NCBI GenBank assembly: GCA_030272155.1 | Contig: CP126206.1 | Location: 3,100,001 to 3,164,000, forward strand | DNA: 64,000 bases | Source: Tetradesmus obliquus | Taxonomy: Eukaryota; Chlorophyta; Chlorophyceae; Sphaeropleales; Scenedesmaceae | Direction of reading: 5' to 3' | Shown: one piece after another, positions 53,036-64,000 of the stretch | How the letters are laid out: every line of letters begins with the position of its first letter | Numbering within the stretch: the stretch's first letter is position 1 | Notes under the pieces: generated by a model | Databases searched by the model: none | Told to the model about the DNA's origin: nothing | The model's input: only the letters and a program-made list of their open reading frames with translations | Position numbers and translations under genes: made by a program

Positions 53036-55522
53036 GAGGACAGCAACGAGGTGCTAGCAGCCACAAGAATGAACATCTGCAACATTCGCTGTGCAGAGGT
53101 AGGCATGCAGCTGCTGTCCAGTCTACACGCACTGCCTGCGCGGCTGTCATGCGTTGTGCGTGGTTGACATGCTGCACATGCGTGCAAGCTTCCTATCAAA
53201 AGATACTTGGAAGGAATGCCTCAAAAAAAACTTGCATGCTGCACTTGCTTGACGTCTTCCGCAGGAGGTCCAGTCCAGCCTGGCGGCTCGCACTGAATGC
53301 GAATGTGTTGAGATCAGTGACTTCTTAGATGTGCCAGACCAGGTGTGGGGCCAAAAACAGTTGCTGCAGCTGTTGCTGGTCAACGGAGGTTTCACGTGCT
53401 TGTCAGAACAGCTTGGGCAGCTGCAGGAGCTGCAGGTACTCGAGCTGTTTTGTTGCCACCAGCTAACAAGCCCGCCCGCATGCATCGGGCAGCTATCAGC
53501 ATTGACACGCCTCAGAGCTCAATGGTGCAGCGGCCTGCAGCAGCTGCCAGAAACCATCGGGCAGCTCTCAAACCTGAGGAGTCTGGTGGTGGACTGCTGC
53601 AACAGACTGCAGCAGCTGCCGGCGTCCCTTGGGCAGCTGTCGAAACTGCAGATATTGAAGGTGCAAAGCAGCAGCCTGAAGCAGCTGCCAGACACCATTG
53701 GGCGCCTTTCAGCATTGCAGGAGCTGGACGTGCGTGCAGCGAGCAGCTTGAAGCGGCTGCCGAGCAGCGTTGGGCAGCTGTCAAGCCTACGCAAGCTGAC
53801 TGTGGGTGAGTGCAGCGGCCTGCAGCAGCTGCCAGAAACCTTCGGGCAGCTGTCAATGTTGCAGACGTTGACTGTGAGCTGGTGTCGCAGCCTGCGGCAG
53901 CTACCAGACACCATCGGGCGGCTCTCAGCGCTGCAGGCTTTAGATTTGAGCCTGTGCAGTAGCCTGTGGCTGCTGCCAGAATCCATTGTGCAGCTGTCAC
54001 AGCTGCAGACGCTGTGCGTGGGCTCCTGCAGCAGCCTGCAGCAGCTGCCGTACTCCATCCAGCGGCTCTCAGCCCTGCAGACGCTAGATGCGAGGGAGTG
54101 CAGCAGCCTGCAGCAGCTGCCGTACAATATTGGCTTGCTGCCAGCGCTGCAGGTGCTGCACCTGCAGGGCTGTAGCAGCTTGGCAGCACTGCCAGAGCAG
54201 CTGCAGCTCTGCAGGTTGCAGAGGCTGGTGCTTGATAGCTGCACGCAGCTAGGCGGCCTTCCCGAGCTGCTGGGAATGCACAGCCTGAGGAAGCCGCAGC
54301 TGTCAGGCTGCAGTACCCTAGAGCAGCTGCCGGAGTCGCTGGCGGAGCTTACAGCATTGATGATAATCAGACTGGCTCGATGCAGCAGCCTGTCACGGCT
54401 GCCTGCATACATGGACCGAATGAAGGGCTGGACATCAGCTTTTGTCACAGCCTGGATGCGTTGCCCAGGCGCATGCCAGCCAGTCTGCAGCTGCTGGATT
54501 TGTCCCACTGCCGCCATGCAGACAAGCTCGCCGAGCAGCTCATAGATCTGGCGGAGCAGATGCCAAATGCCAAGGTTGTGCTGAAGGGTTGGGGTGCACT
54601 GGGCACGCAGCAGCATGACCAGACACTGCAATTTCTGTTTGGGCAGTCGTTGCGCGGCTTGGTTCCGCAGCTGCGGACAGAGACGACAGTGAAGCGGCTT
54701 CTGACAGACAGCGAAACCATCATATCTTCACTGGAGCGGCTGTCATGGCTGGCGGTGCTGCTAGCTGCTACTACTTTCACTGCTGCTGTGGCACCGCCGG
54801 GCGGATACAACAGCGGGTTGCTGTTCCTGCCTTATAGCAATGCAGACTGCAGAGTCAGCAGCAGCAGCAGCGGCAGCAGCGGCAGCAGCCGCATCAGCAG
54901 CAGCAGTGTAGGTGCCCAGGACATCAATGGCAGCTGCATTCAGGCGCCTGATACGTGCAGTGATGGGCTTGCTTGCAGGGCGCAGGTTAGTGCTAACAGG
55001 CTCCGGGCCTTCTTTGTGCTGGATCTGCTGTCATTCGGCTTCTCCATGGCATTGGTACTGTTTGTGGTGGCGTGCAGCATGCCACGCAAGATCGGCGTGC
55101 AGTCTGCACGCTATGCGGGTCTCATATGGATGTCACTAGTAACAGCTTCGCTGCTGATGGCAATTGCAGTGGGGTACGGCATGGGGGCTGTAGTAGCAGG
55201 AGTTCTGGCAGTGTACCCGGCAGCGCTTGAGTTGGACGTGTGGGCTCCGTTGTGTATTACAACAGCAACAACATGCGGCGCGTTCTGGGGGCTGGTGGTG
55301 CGGTGGAAGGCGATGTGGCCTGGCGTTGATGCAATTCGTGCAGGGCTGCGGCATGCCTGCGATGAGGCAGGCTTCAAGCGGGCGGCTGAAGAGCTGCGAG
55401 CAGCAGCAGGGAAAGCAGCTTTTGCATTTGGAGATGTGTGGGGTTCGGGCAGTCAAACCATGCGGCCTCTGGTCAAGCAGCTGCAGCGGCAGCAGCGTGG
55501 TAATTCAGGTGGGGTGGTGTAA
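53036..55522 (+). CDS. LRR protein fused to a C-terminal PGG membrane domain; one frame break
   Basis: Exons 53036-53098 and 53265-55522 are placed; the 5' end is open. From about 53400 to 54540 run some 15 LRRs of 23-24 residues (LSxLQxLxxxxCSSLQQLPxxIGQ), the cysteine-containing type seen in plant resistance proteins. After a link (TVKRLLTDSETIISSLERL), a PGG domain begins: SWLAVLLAATTFTAAVAPPG then GY, followed by three more hydrophobic helices (FFVLDLLSFGFSMALVLFVV, then two at about 55110-55290). PGG domains normally follow ankyrin repeats in plants, so an LRR-PGG pairing is unusual. At about 54425-54432 the frame shifts by -1: RLPAYMDRMKG continues as LDISFCHSL only after re-reading one base. 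This is an assembly error, a recent deletion or a true frameshift. No NB-ARC or TIR domain is visible. A cytoplasmic sensor anchored by its C-terminus is a possible role. Confidence 0.75.
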
Positions 55523-56850
55523 GCCGCTGCTGCTGGTGCCACAGGCACCGGGCGCTGGCCAGCATGGTAATGGTGGACACAGCAGCAGCATGTTGTCTGG
55601 GTCAAATGTTGATCGCACTGTCCTGCAATGCTGTCTGTGTTGAACCAGGACAACAGTATCTTTCTTGAGAAAGCCTTTCAAATTATCATCATCTGGAATC
55701 GTTACATGTGGGTCCTGGCACCATCTTTTGCGTGAGCCTTACACACAGAAAAGGGGCATTTTTCCCTGAGCGTGCGGCCCGGCCGATCTGCGGTTCATGC
55801 AGGGCTGCGGCATGCCTGGGATGAGGCAGGCTTCAAGCGGGCGGCTGAAAAGCTGCGAGCAGCAGCAGGGAAAGCATTTGGAAATGTGTGGGGTTCGGGC
55901 AGTCAAACCATGCGGCCTCTGGTCAAGCAGCTGCAGCGGCAGCAGCGTGGTAATTCAGGTGGGGTGGTGTAAGCCGCTGCTGCTGGTGCCACAGGCACCG
56001 GGCACTGCCAGCATGGTGGTGGTGGACACAGCAGCAGCATGTTGTCTGAGTCAAATGTTGATCGCACTGTCCTGCATTGCTGTCTGTGTTGAACCAGGAC
56101 AACAGTATATTTCTTGAGGAAGCCTTTCAAATCATCGTCATCTGGGATGGTTACATGTGGGTCCTGGCACCATCTTTTGTGTGAGCCTTACGCACAGGAA
56201 AGAGGCATTTTCTCTGAGCGTGCGGCCCGGCCGATCTGCGGTTCATGCAGGGCTGCGGCATGCCTGGGATGAGGCAGGCTTCAAGCGGCAGCTGAAAAGC
56301 TGCGAGCAGCAGCAGCACCAGCAGCTGCAAAGTTTGCAAAGCTGCTGGCAGCATGCAGGCAAGGGAGGGAGGTTCCAACACAACAGCAGCAGCAGCAGCA
56401 GTGGGGTCATTTGGCTGGGGTGGTGTAGCAGGCTGTTGCTCGTGGCGCTGGTGTGGACCAGCACAACAGCGGCAGCTCGAGGTGTTGGTTGATGCTTAGG
56501 CTTGAATGTTGAGCACGCGTTGGTGGAGGGCAATGTGGCCTGGCTCCACAGCTGTTAATGCAGAGTTGGCGCATGCTTGAGTTGAGCAGGCTTCAGAGGG
56601 CCAGCTAGAAAGCTGCAAGCAGCGCCAGCAGCAGCAGCTGCTGCCAGCAAATGATTTGACTGGCTGCTGCATGCAGGCCAGGTGTCGGGGCGCCAGCCCA
56701 GCAGCTGCGGCGGCAGCAGCGTGGATAGTTGGCTGGGGTTGTGCAGCACGCTGCCCGCAGCGCCTCAGAAGCAGAAGTGGGCCAGCATGGCAGCAGCAGC
56801 TGCAGCTTGCAGGAGTACAGCCAGCATAGAATGTAACAGCAGCAGCTTGC
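55325..56850 (+). repeat. Tandem duplication of the LRR-PGG gene 3' end
   Basis: The C-terminal coding end (GLRHACDEAGFKRAAEEL to GNSGGVV and stop) with its trailer recurs at about 55785-56150 and 56235-56500, a period of about 450 bases, and again in decayed form at about 56520-56850. The second copy is open to the same stop; the third loses the frame. All carry the ACCAGGACAACAGTAT trailer or traces of it. Confidence 0.88.
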
Positions 56851-58138
56851 GGTCATTTTTTCTAGTCATGAATGGGGTTGCACTTCTTGTCATGCAGCAC
56901 ACCAGCTGCGCAGCTGCATGCATGTTTGACAGCAGCAGCATCGCCGCCAGGCTGGGGCTGTGAGCAATGTGAGTACGCATTTTGTTGCAGTTTGCTATTG
57001 CAGAGTAGGGTGCCTGCAACGTTTAATGAAAGCTGGCGCTGGCGGTGCTGGTGCACCAGCACGTGCTGGTTGGCAGCAACCGTTCCGGCCAACCAGAAGA
57101 GCAGGAATACTGTTCTTGAAATAGTGCGCTAACGTGGGTGTTGGTTTCATATGATGTTATGCAGTACACCAGCTTCCATGCCAAAGTAATGTTGACCGCT
57201 GGCCGTTGGTTGTGTGTCAGATGAGCAGAGGACACAAGCCTTGAAGGAATGCCGTTGCTGCTGACAATTGCTGCGGTCCTGGTCAAAACTGACACTGCGG
57301 ATCTGTCATGCTGTTGAGGTGTGCTTGACGCGTTGTGAACATGTTGCTGTATCGGCATATATGATGTGGTTGACTGGACACTGGTGCAATCATTGACGCC
57401 ATGATGCACCATTGGCCAATGAACTGCAGGCCATATGCTCTTGTGAGCAAGCACTGGAACTGCATTGGTGGCGCTGGAGAGTTTGTTTGTTACAGCTTTA
57501 TGCTTCGTGTCACGAAACTGCTCGCTGCCGCACGAGTCTTGGAGTAGCAGCAAAGGCAGCAGCTGTTCAGCAGCAGCAGTAGCAGCAAGGCCACGTCAGC
57601 ATGCCACGCACTATCCCTGACCAAGCCCTATGCAGTGTCCACCGCTTTCATCGCGAATAAAACAGTCTGAGCTCATGCGATGTTGTTCAACCTTGCTGAA
57701 AGCGTAGCAGGACAGGCATACACAGTGTTTGCCGGCACGACGGCCTAAAGAAAGGCGCGTTTGCTGTGTAATCACAGCAGAAACGCAAATAGAGGTCGGC
57801 ATATTTGTTTTATTTGCGTTCAGGGGCACCTTGTCTGCGAGCCAAGCATTGTCATTGACCGCCTCTCCAATTCCGCTACTCTCCTTGGCCAGGCGTAAGG
57901 TGCAGGCTTCGCCCGTATTTGATTTGTTGTTCGTTTTCTTGAGCTCTCTCGCTTTACTCAAAACGATCGGTTGTCCTCAGAAAAAGTTGTTTCCCAGCAC
58001 GTTTCGCAAGAGCAGCAGGCTCACGTTCAGGGCCAGCTTTTGTGTTGATCCCCCTTGGATAGTCTATCAAACAATCATCGAGCAAAACTAGCAGGTCCTG
58101 TCGCTGTCGGAGGTGTCGAAGAGATAGCAATCAGCCTC
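56851..58138. other. Intergenic, 5' flank of the RING-CH gene
   Basis: No gene supported. A minus-strand open frame at 57023-57553 shows no domain and is treated as chance. The right part (57600-58138), with lower CAG content, should be the leader and promoter of the RING-CH gene. Confidence 0.4.
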
Positions 58139-60589
58139 ATGAGCTTGTGCGACGGGCACAAGGAGCGGCGCGCTTCTGGCGTGCGAGTTTCGGTTCTAGC
58201 AGAGGTGGGGAAGCTGCAGCAGGCGGAGATCTGTGCTTGCTGCACTGCTGGGAGAGGCCCCCTCGTGCTCAACACAGCCCTTGCCCGTGCAGGCGGACGA
58301 CGACCTGCCAATTTGCTGGATATGCCTCGGCCATTCTGAGCCTGACAGGCCACTCACGCACCCCTGTCGGTGCCCAAGCTGGTGCCATGCCACCTGTGTG
58401 AGTGTGGGGGATAGGGAGCGTACTCGCCCAGCACCGGATCGCTGGCTTCGGGGTACCTCAACAGACAGTTCGATTGTCTGACGCGGTTTTCTTCCTGTTG
58501 CAGGTCGCAAGATGGCAGCTGCAGAGCGCAGGCACGAGGTACGTAGTTTTGGCTGCTTCTGCGTGGCCTGTAGACAGCCCTGTGTCGTGCTCAGCTCGCA
58601 TGACTGCAGTAGGTTGATAAGTAGCTGTTACCAAGGCCTTGCTGCGCTGCTGTCTGCAGGCGTGAGAAGTTCTGCGACTTCTGCAGCTGCGAGCTTCCCG
58701 ACTGGAAGAGCGTGCTCACGCCCACGCCAGCCCCGACAGCCCCAGCCGTGATGAACGTCAACTTCGACAACAAAACGTACAGTTTCCAGGTGCTGCCAGG
58801 CGCAGATGGCTACAGGCAGTTCACTGAGGCCATCCGCAAGGCATTCCACCTGCCAGACGACTCTGAGCTCAACATAACATTCACCTGCGACGAGCCGAGC
58901 TCAGGTTGGTGGTAGCTGGTGGTGCTTTATGTTTGTTTCTGCTGTTTGGCGCTGTCAGCTGTCTGTGCAGGCCTGCGGTGCCTGCGTGCTGCCTGTGTGC
59001 AGTGACAGCAGCAGCGCAGCAGCAGCGCAGCATCGCATGCGATGGCATTATGCAGGCAAGGCAAGGTGTTTTCAGCTGCTTGTTGTAACGATCAATGTTT
59101 AACAAGCTCTGCTCAAGGCTGGTGCTGTTACCTGCTGTGCCTGCAAGCATTCGTAGCACAGCTTGCTGCTCAGCTAGCCAATGCCCCGGCGCAGCTCCGA
59201 GCAGTGTTGTTCGGTGGCGGCAGCAGTCGCGGCACCAAGACACAAGCTTGTTACAATGACTGCATCATTATTTGGCCTGTTTTACCGTGCATGTGTACCT
59301 GTTTCGACCGCGTACAGTGTTTCCTGCAAGCGCGGCATGCATGCATTGTCGCACCGTCTTGAGCTTGAGCTTGTCACCCATCCCGCTGCAGTGCATTTAC
59401 ACATCCTCTCTGCAAAGAGCATACCTATCTTTGCGTGTGTGTCATGCTCTGTGCAGTTTGATGTTCACTCTACCAATACTCCCAACTCGTCACTCAGTTC
59501 TTGCCCCTTTCTGCTTCCTTTCCCAGCAGGCAGCCATCTCACGCTGTCCGGCCCCGGGGCTTATGACGCAGCAGTAGTTTCAAACCTATATGCATTTGTT
59601 GTTCTGCTTTCTGTTCCTTTCCCAGCAGGCAGCCTTCTCACCCTTTCGGGGCCCGGGGCTTATGACGCAGCAGCAGCAGCAACTGAACTCTGCACTCGTT
59701 GTTTCGTTTTCCGCTTGCTTTCCCAGCAGGGAGCCTTCTCACGCTGTCAGGCCCCGGGGCTTACGACGCAGCCGTGCACTGCGCCTCAGTCTCTGCAGCA
59801 CGCCGCAGCACCAGCGGCAGCGGCAGTACAACCGACAGCACATCCGGCAGTACAACTGGCGAGCCACACTCACACCCGCTGGGTGGGCCCTCATCTGCCC
59901 CTGCATCACCCACACACGCAGCACGGCAGCAGCTGCAGCAGCAGCAGCATGCACTGCTGCAGCAGCACGCACTTGGGGGTGACGGCAGCGGCAGCAACAC
60001 TCAGCAGCAGCAGCAGCAGCTGTGCCCGGCCAACCTGCAGCAGGATGCAGCAGCAATGCACGAAGCAGCAGCCAGCGGCAGGGGTCATGAGACCGCACCA
60101 GCAGCACCGCAGCACGCCAGCCCAAACAGGCACAGCAGCAGCAGCAGCAGCAGTGACATAATCAGCCGCCGGGCGAGCAGCAGCAGCAGCAGCGGCAGCA
60201 GCAGCGGCATGGCGCCAGCAGATGAGCTGCAGAGCCCTTCAAGCACCAGCAGCACTGAGCAGCAGCAGCAGCAGCACACGATCATGCACGATGTGCTGCA
60301 TCCGCTGTCTTCGCTGTTCCATTCTGGCGCTCAGAGCTCCCGTGTTTCTGAGGCAGGCTCTGATGAGCATGTCAGCAGCAGCAGCGCAGCAGCAGCAGCA
60401 GCAGGGGAGCTTGGCAGGGGCAGCAGCAGCAGCAGCTCCATCAGCAGGACGTCTGTCTCTGGCGCCAGCAGCAGCGGCAGCAGCAGCAGCGGCGAGGCCA
60501 GCAACGGCAGCAGCAGCAGCAGCAGGCGCAGCCAGGGCTTCGGGCGCAAGCTGCGCGACGCCATTGCAGACATGCTGATCAGCAAGTAA
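58139..60589 (+). CDS. RING-CH (MARCH-type) E3 ligase with PB1-like domain
   Basis: Exons 58139-58204, 58293-58397, 58504-58538, 58660-58904 and 59730-60589 join in phase to 436 aa. The RING-CH zinc ligands are C30, C33 (CWIC), C47, C49 (CRC), H54, C57, C74 and C77 (CDFC), a C4HC3 order with VARWQLQSAGTR between the sixth and seventh. Residues about 90-175 (MNVNFDNKTYSFQVLPGADG, LNITFTCDEPSSGSLLTLSG, PGAYDAAV) resemble a PB1 ubiquitin-like fold. The last 250 residues are Gln/Ser/Ala-rich and end in a basic helix (RKLRDAIADMLISK). No transmembrane helix is seen, unlike classic MARCH proteins, so this is a soluble ligase. It should transfer ubiquitin from an E2; the PB1-like part may choose partners. 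The ATG at 58139 gives a short basic leader in phase with the zinc domain. Confidence 0.85.
59520..59690 (+). repeat. Two extra copies of the PB1 exon start (LTLSGPGAYDAA)
   Basis: The start of the last RING-CH exon, GGCAGCC or GGAGCC then CTCACGCTGTC to TATGACGCAGCAG, recurs at about 59529-59576 and 59628-59680 with the preceding intron (TTTCCCAGCAG). Both copies end in a stop or lack a donor. The period is about 100 bases. Confidence 0.88.
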
Positions 60590-63500
60590 GGCTGCTATTT
60601 TGTCATTTAACATGTTATAACAAGGCACCTGGCTGCAGTTGGCGGGCTACGCTCCGGAGGTGGCAGTGGTGCTTTGTACATGCTGTATCTGGCTGTGCCA
60701 TGCGTCTCCAGCAGCATTGTCACAGTGGTGCAGTACACATGGTAGAGAATAGTAATGGCAGTACATGTGTACTGCGCATGGTAGAGAAGCCCGTTGCAGT
60801 ATGTTGTACATTGGCTGGCATGTACTCTACGGTTGCTGCGGTGTTGGGTTGGAATGCTGGCTGGCTGCGTGGCTGGTCGCCTGTCCAGCTGCCTGGCTGT
60901 CTGGCTGGTCGGCTGGTCAACTGGCTCCTGGTGTAGTTATGCATCCTGCATGTTCGACTAGCTTTTGTTATGCCGTTGTCATGTGCATGTTGCTCTGCAT
61001 CGTACACAGGCATGTTGCTTTGCGTCGTACGCAGGCATGTTGTGTTGTGTGGCATGTTGCGGCGCAGCAGAGGGAGATGCCTCATCTCGCTGTACCTTGC
61101 ATTGCTTGCCATGTGCTACATCTTCTGAGGTTTTGTCGCACGTGCACAGGGTTAAGGGTTGTGTTGGGTTCACGGTACGGGGTGTGGTGTAACATGCTTG
61201 GCGCTCAAGTTTGACAGCACGCACGAACCCAGGTGTTGGGGTGTTCTGGGGGTGGCTGCAGGCGGCTTGCGTAACAGGTCTGCACGAATGCATGATCTGA
61301 TTTGCATTGTCGTACGCAGCGCAGCGCAGCACAACAGTTGTGTGATGCTGTGTAGAGCGGCGTCGGCCTGCTGCTGTCCTGCAGGAATTTTTCTTGGCAC
61401 AGCAGCTGTCTGTCCCTCAAGTGCGATTGAGAACGTGTTGTAATCGGGCAGCAGCGTCTTGCGCTTCTGCTGCTGCTAGAGCAGCAGAGAAGGTTGCAGA
61501 TGCAGCAAGCTTGCTTGTGCATGTGCAGCCGGCTCACTGCAAAGCCGGCTGGCTGTTGTGTGTGATGTTGCGTTTTGCTGCGCTAGCATGTTGGGTGCGC
61601 CTGCTGTCGTGTGCAGTACAGTGTGTACTGCTTGCCTGCGGTACAATGTGTACTGCCTGCCTGCAGAACATGCACATGGGGTGTCACATGCAGTACGTTT
61701 GTACTGCCTGCCTGCAGTACAGGCACATGGGCAACCAGGTGCATGTGTGTACTGCCTGCGTGCTGTTCGAACCTGTGTGATGGCTCTTGATGTATACAAC
61801 TCACTTTTCAGGTGCGTATTAATGTGCAGTTAGGGCAACATGGCTGCAGCAGCGCTGGGTTGCACTGCTCAGTTCTCCTGCCCGATTGCTTGCCTGATGC
61901 ACTCAAACGCTGTGGCAGTGTGCAGTACACATGATGGGCATCTGCCGAAACAGCTTCAAAGAGGGGGAAAGGCTGCACAAACCCTGTGTGGATTACGTGC
62001 ATCGTGCGCCCTGCGCTACTGTTCACTTGCATGCAGCAACACAGCAGTATAATGACATTGCGAGGCCCTCTGAAGCCTTGCCTTGTGTGCTGGTGCTGCA
62101 CGTGCTGTGTGTATTGGAGGCGTGTTGGGGAGACACCTCATGCAGCCCGCAGTGTGCTTGGCGTGCGTGCATGCTTTGTTGAAATGCGTGTACAGATGCA
62201 CCTCACCGACATCAATGCGATGCGTCCACGCCTTCACCATTACCTCCTGTGTTTGAGGTGCCGTCAGGCGCTTTGACCTGATTTTCCGCATCATGCCTTA
62301 GATGTGCTGCATGTGCCTTGTCAGGCCACGTATGCATGTCAGGGCAGCTGTACGTGTGTGTTTGTGCATAGAAACTCGAACGCCTAGTTCTGTACTTGTA
62401 CACAGTGTTCTGCAGCAGTTTCAGGCGTGGCTTACGGCGCTGCGCGCTGTACACGCAGCAAGGCGCATTGCCCCACCAAAGGTTCTAGTACCTTGTGCTG
62501 CTGCTAGTGCAGCAGCATGTATGCTTGCTTGGTTGCGCCTCTTTCGGCTTGCTTTGCTTTGCTTGCTGTGCATTTCATCACGCTAGGGGAGTGCCTTGCT
62601 GAACCCTACCTGCCCTGCTGCTTTGCCCGGCACTCGCAGCGGTTTAGCAGCAGCGGCATATGGCTGTGCTGTAGTCACATGCACCGCATTGTGCAGTTTT
62701 TGGTGTGCCGAGCAGGGCATGCAGGGCAAGGATTTGGCCACTCTCCAGACCTCAGTTGAGGTCAAGGATTTGCCTGTATTTGTGTTTGTGTGTATGTGTC
62801 CCTATGCGGGTGCAGGTGTGACTAACAAACCAGCATATGTGTTACATTTGTGTTTAGTTTTGTGTTACTAACTGTACCATCACGAGGCTGCAGGGGGCGG
62901 GGCTTCAGCCAGCATGGCCAGGCTGATGTGGCGCTGCATGTGTGTTACGTTTCCTTGTAACATGTTACATTCGGCAGCGCTGCGGCAGCCTGGCTCAATT
63001 GTGGCGGCATTGCTTCTGGCTGCTGAACATGACAGACTTGGATTGGTTTGCCTGTGTGGCGGCAGCAGCACAACAGAACCATTTCAACTTGAGGCACGCT
63101 GCGGCGGGCCAGCTGCTGCTGCTGTTGTCTTCAAATCACCGTATTTGGGTGGTTTTGCATGGGGTTTTTTTGGGGGGGGGGTTGGGAGGTTTGGGGGGTG
63201 TTTGGGGCTGACTACTTTGGTTTGTGTCAGATGCATGCTTCCTGCAGCAACTGCAGGAAGAGCAGCAGCAGTAGTGTGCTGGCTGCGTGCGTGTTGAACA
63301 AGTGTTGCGGCTGTGTAGTGCAGGTTTAGGGTTTGCATGTGGTGGCTGTCGCGTCAGGGCTTGATTCATCTGCTGTCCGTGTCATTTGACTTGCAGGGGG
63401 CGCAGCATAGCGCAGGCACATCAAGCATCACTCTTCGAACGATAGTTGTGGCGTTGCTGCTATGGCTTGATAGGTAACATGATGATGACTCTCTGAAGGG

Positions 63501-64000
63501 TAGTTTTTGCCTGGGGTGTCAAAACACGCTGCACTGCATGCAGGCCTAATCTGAAAGTGTGGGGTTGGTAGCAGCTGCTACTGATGCATCCACACACGCG
63601 TGTCATGTTTTCCACCTCGTGTTGCTGCTGTGGCATCCTATTCTTGTACTGCACGCTGCTGTGATGTGACTCACATCAGATGTGATACACGGGGCACGCC
63701 GCAGTTACACCATACAACATTGGCGTTGGTTGCAGCTGCAATGCTGTTGTCGCTTCGTGCCAGTTGTTGTGCCATGACATGCCGCGTGTGCCGTTCAGCT
63801 TTCACGTATCTCTCCGTGTAATCACTTTGCACAGCATGAAAATGTGTTATTGGAGTCCACATGTGTGTCTAAGCAGCTGCAGGGCATGGCTGAACTGTTG
63901 CTGTTCATTGTGCCAGGCGTCAACTTGCGACAGGGTGGATATGGCCGTATGTTGCCTAATTAACACGTGCGTTACCATCAGTACGTGCAGCATACACCGG
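60590..64000. other. No gene recognised to the right edge
   Basis: These 3.4 kb contain only short frames without domains. The composition is TG-rich, with many GCATGTTG, TGTACTGC and GTGTGC words, as in long 3' trailers or introns of this genome. A local repeat at 61614-61760 is listed separately. A run of G lies near 63168-63182. An exon of a gene beyond the edge may be present near 62960-63130 but could not be supported. Confidence 0.4.
61614..61760 (+). repeat. GTACA-TGTGTACTGCCTGCCTGCAG repeat
   Basis: Four imperfect units of about 35-45 bases share TGTGTACTGCCTGCCTGC and GTACA, giving small inverted repeats (GTACA and TGTAC). Frames across it encode repeated CLPA-like peptides and are not taken as coding. 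Confidence 0.8.

Noticed and set aside
53036-54545. NB-ARC type resistance gene
   Set aside because: The LRRs look like those of plant resistance proteins, but no P-loop, GLPL or TIR motif is visible upstream, and the C-terminus is a PGG domain.
53519-54631. Long minus-strand open frame (370 codons) across the LRR-PGG gene
   Set aside because: It is the mirror of the 72-base LRR repeat on the plus strand. The plus-strand reading gives a clean LRR and PGG protein, the minus one only repeated Cys/Ser-rich peptides.
57023-57553. Minus-strand open frame of 176 codons
   Set aside because: No domain, no exon partners and no repeat support. Length alone is not unusual in this stop-poor sequence.
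60590-64000. Protein gene in the right-hand 3.4 kb
   Set aside because: No chain of exons with agreeing phases and no domain could be found. Short frames at 62914-63297 and elsewhere are low-information.

Overview
The window looks like nuclear DNA of a green alga, most likely a chlorophycean of the Scenedesmus/Tetradesmus type. That placement is an inference; no species marker is present. The support is intron-rich genes with GT-AG introns, very heavy CAG/CTG trinucleotide content giving poly-Gln, poly-Ala and poly-Ser runs, an interstitial plant-type (TTTAGGG) telomeric patch, and plant/algal gene families. No rRNA, tRNA, CRISPR array or viral or prokaryotic gene block was recognised.

Eight protein genes could be modelled by joining exons whose phases agree. 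In order: (1) 1592-12533 +, a plastid LSF1-like phosphoglucan phosphatase homologue (PDZ, degenerate dual-specificity phosphatase, CBM48); (2) 13444-16209 +, a protein with about five divergent AP2/ERF-like repeats and an internal frame break; (3) 18456-23200 +, a complete type-2 diacylglycerol acyltransferase (DGAT2), 328 aa in eight exons; (4) 24928-29254 +, (5) about 29520-32878 + and (6) 50024-43280 -, three paralogous leucine-rich-repeat (LRR) proteins, two with an N-terminal membrane anchor and none with a kinase; (7) about 34299-40034 +, a bZIP-like protein with a leucine zipper and a lysine-rich tail; (8) 53036-55522 +, an LRR protein fused to a PGG membrane domain, with a one-base frame break. 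A further gene, (9) 58139-60589 +, encodes a RING-CH E3 ligase with a PB1-like domain. Two non-autonomous DNA transposons are visible: a hAT-like element with an 8-bp target duplication (17404-18089) and a 294-bp element with 37-bp inverted repeats and a TAT duplication (52120-52413).

The dominant feature is pervasive local reiteration of short exons together with their splice sites. Nearly every gene carries extra copies of one or more exons in the adjacent intron, spaced from about 65 to several hundred bases. Many are decayed. Some keep both splice sites and an open, phase-compatible frame: two 63-nt cassettes and a 51-nt cassette in the bZIP-like gene, a 60-nt LRR cassette, and a four-member exon cluster in LSF1 in which every member starts in phase 0 and ends in phase 2. 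These could act as optional or mutually exclusive exons, and they look like the raw material of repeat-protein growth.

Functionally, LSF1 (starch turnover) and DGAT2 (oil synthesis) are both carbon-storage genes. The LRR genes form a local cluster of probable surface or secreted recognition proteins. Nothing suggests an operon-like unit. First exons of genes 1, 4, 5, 7 and 8 are tentative.
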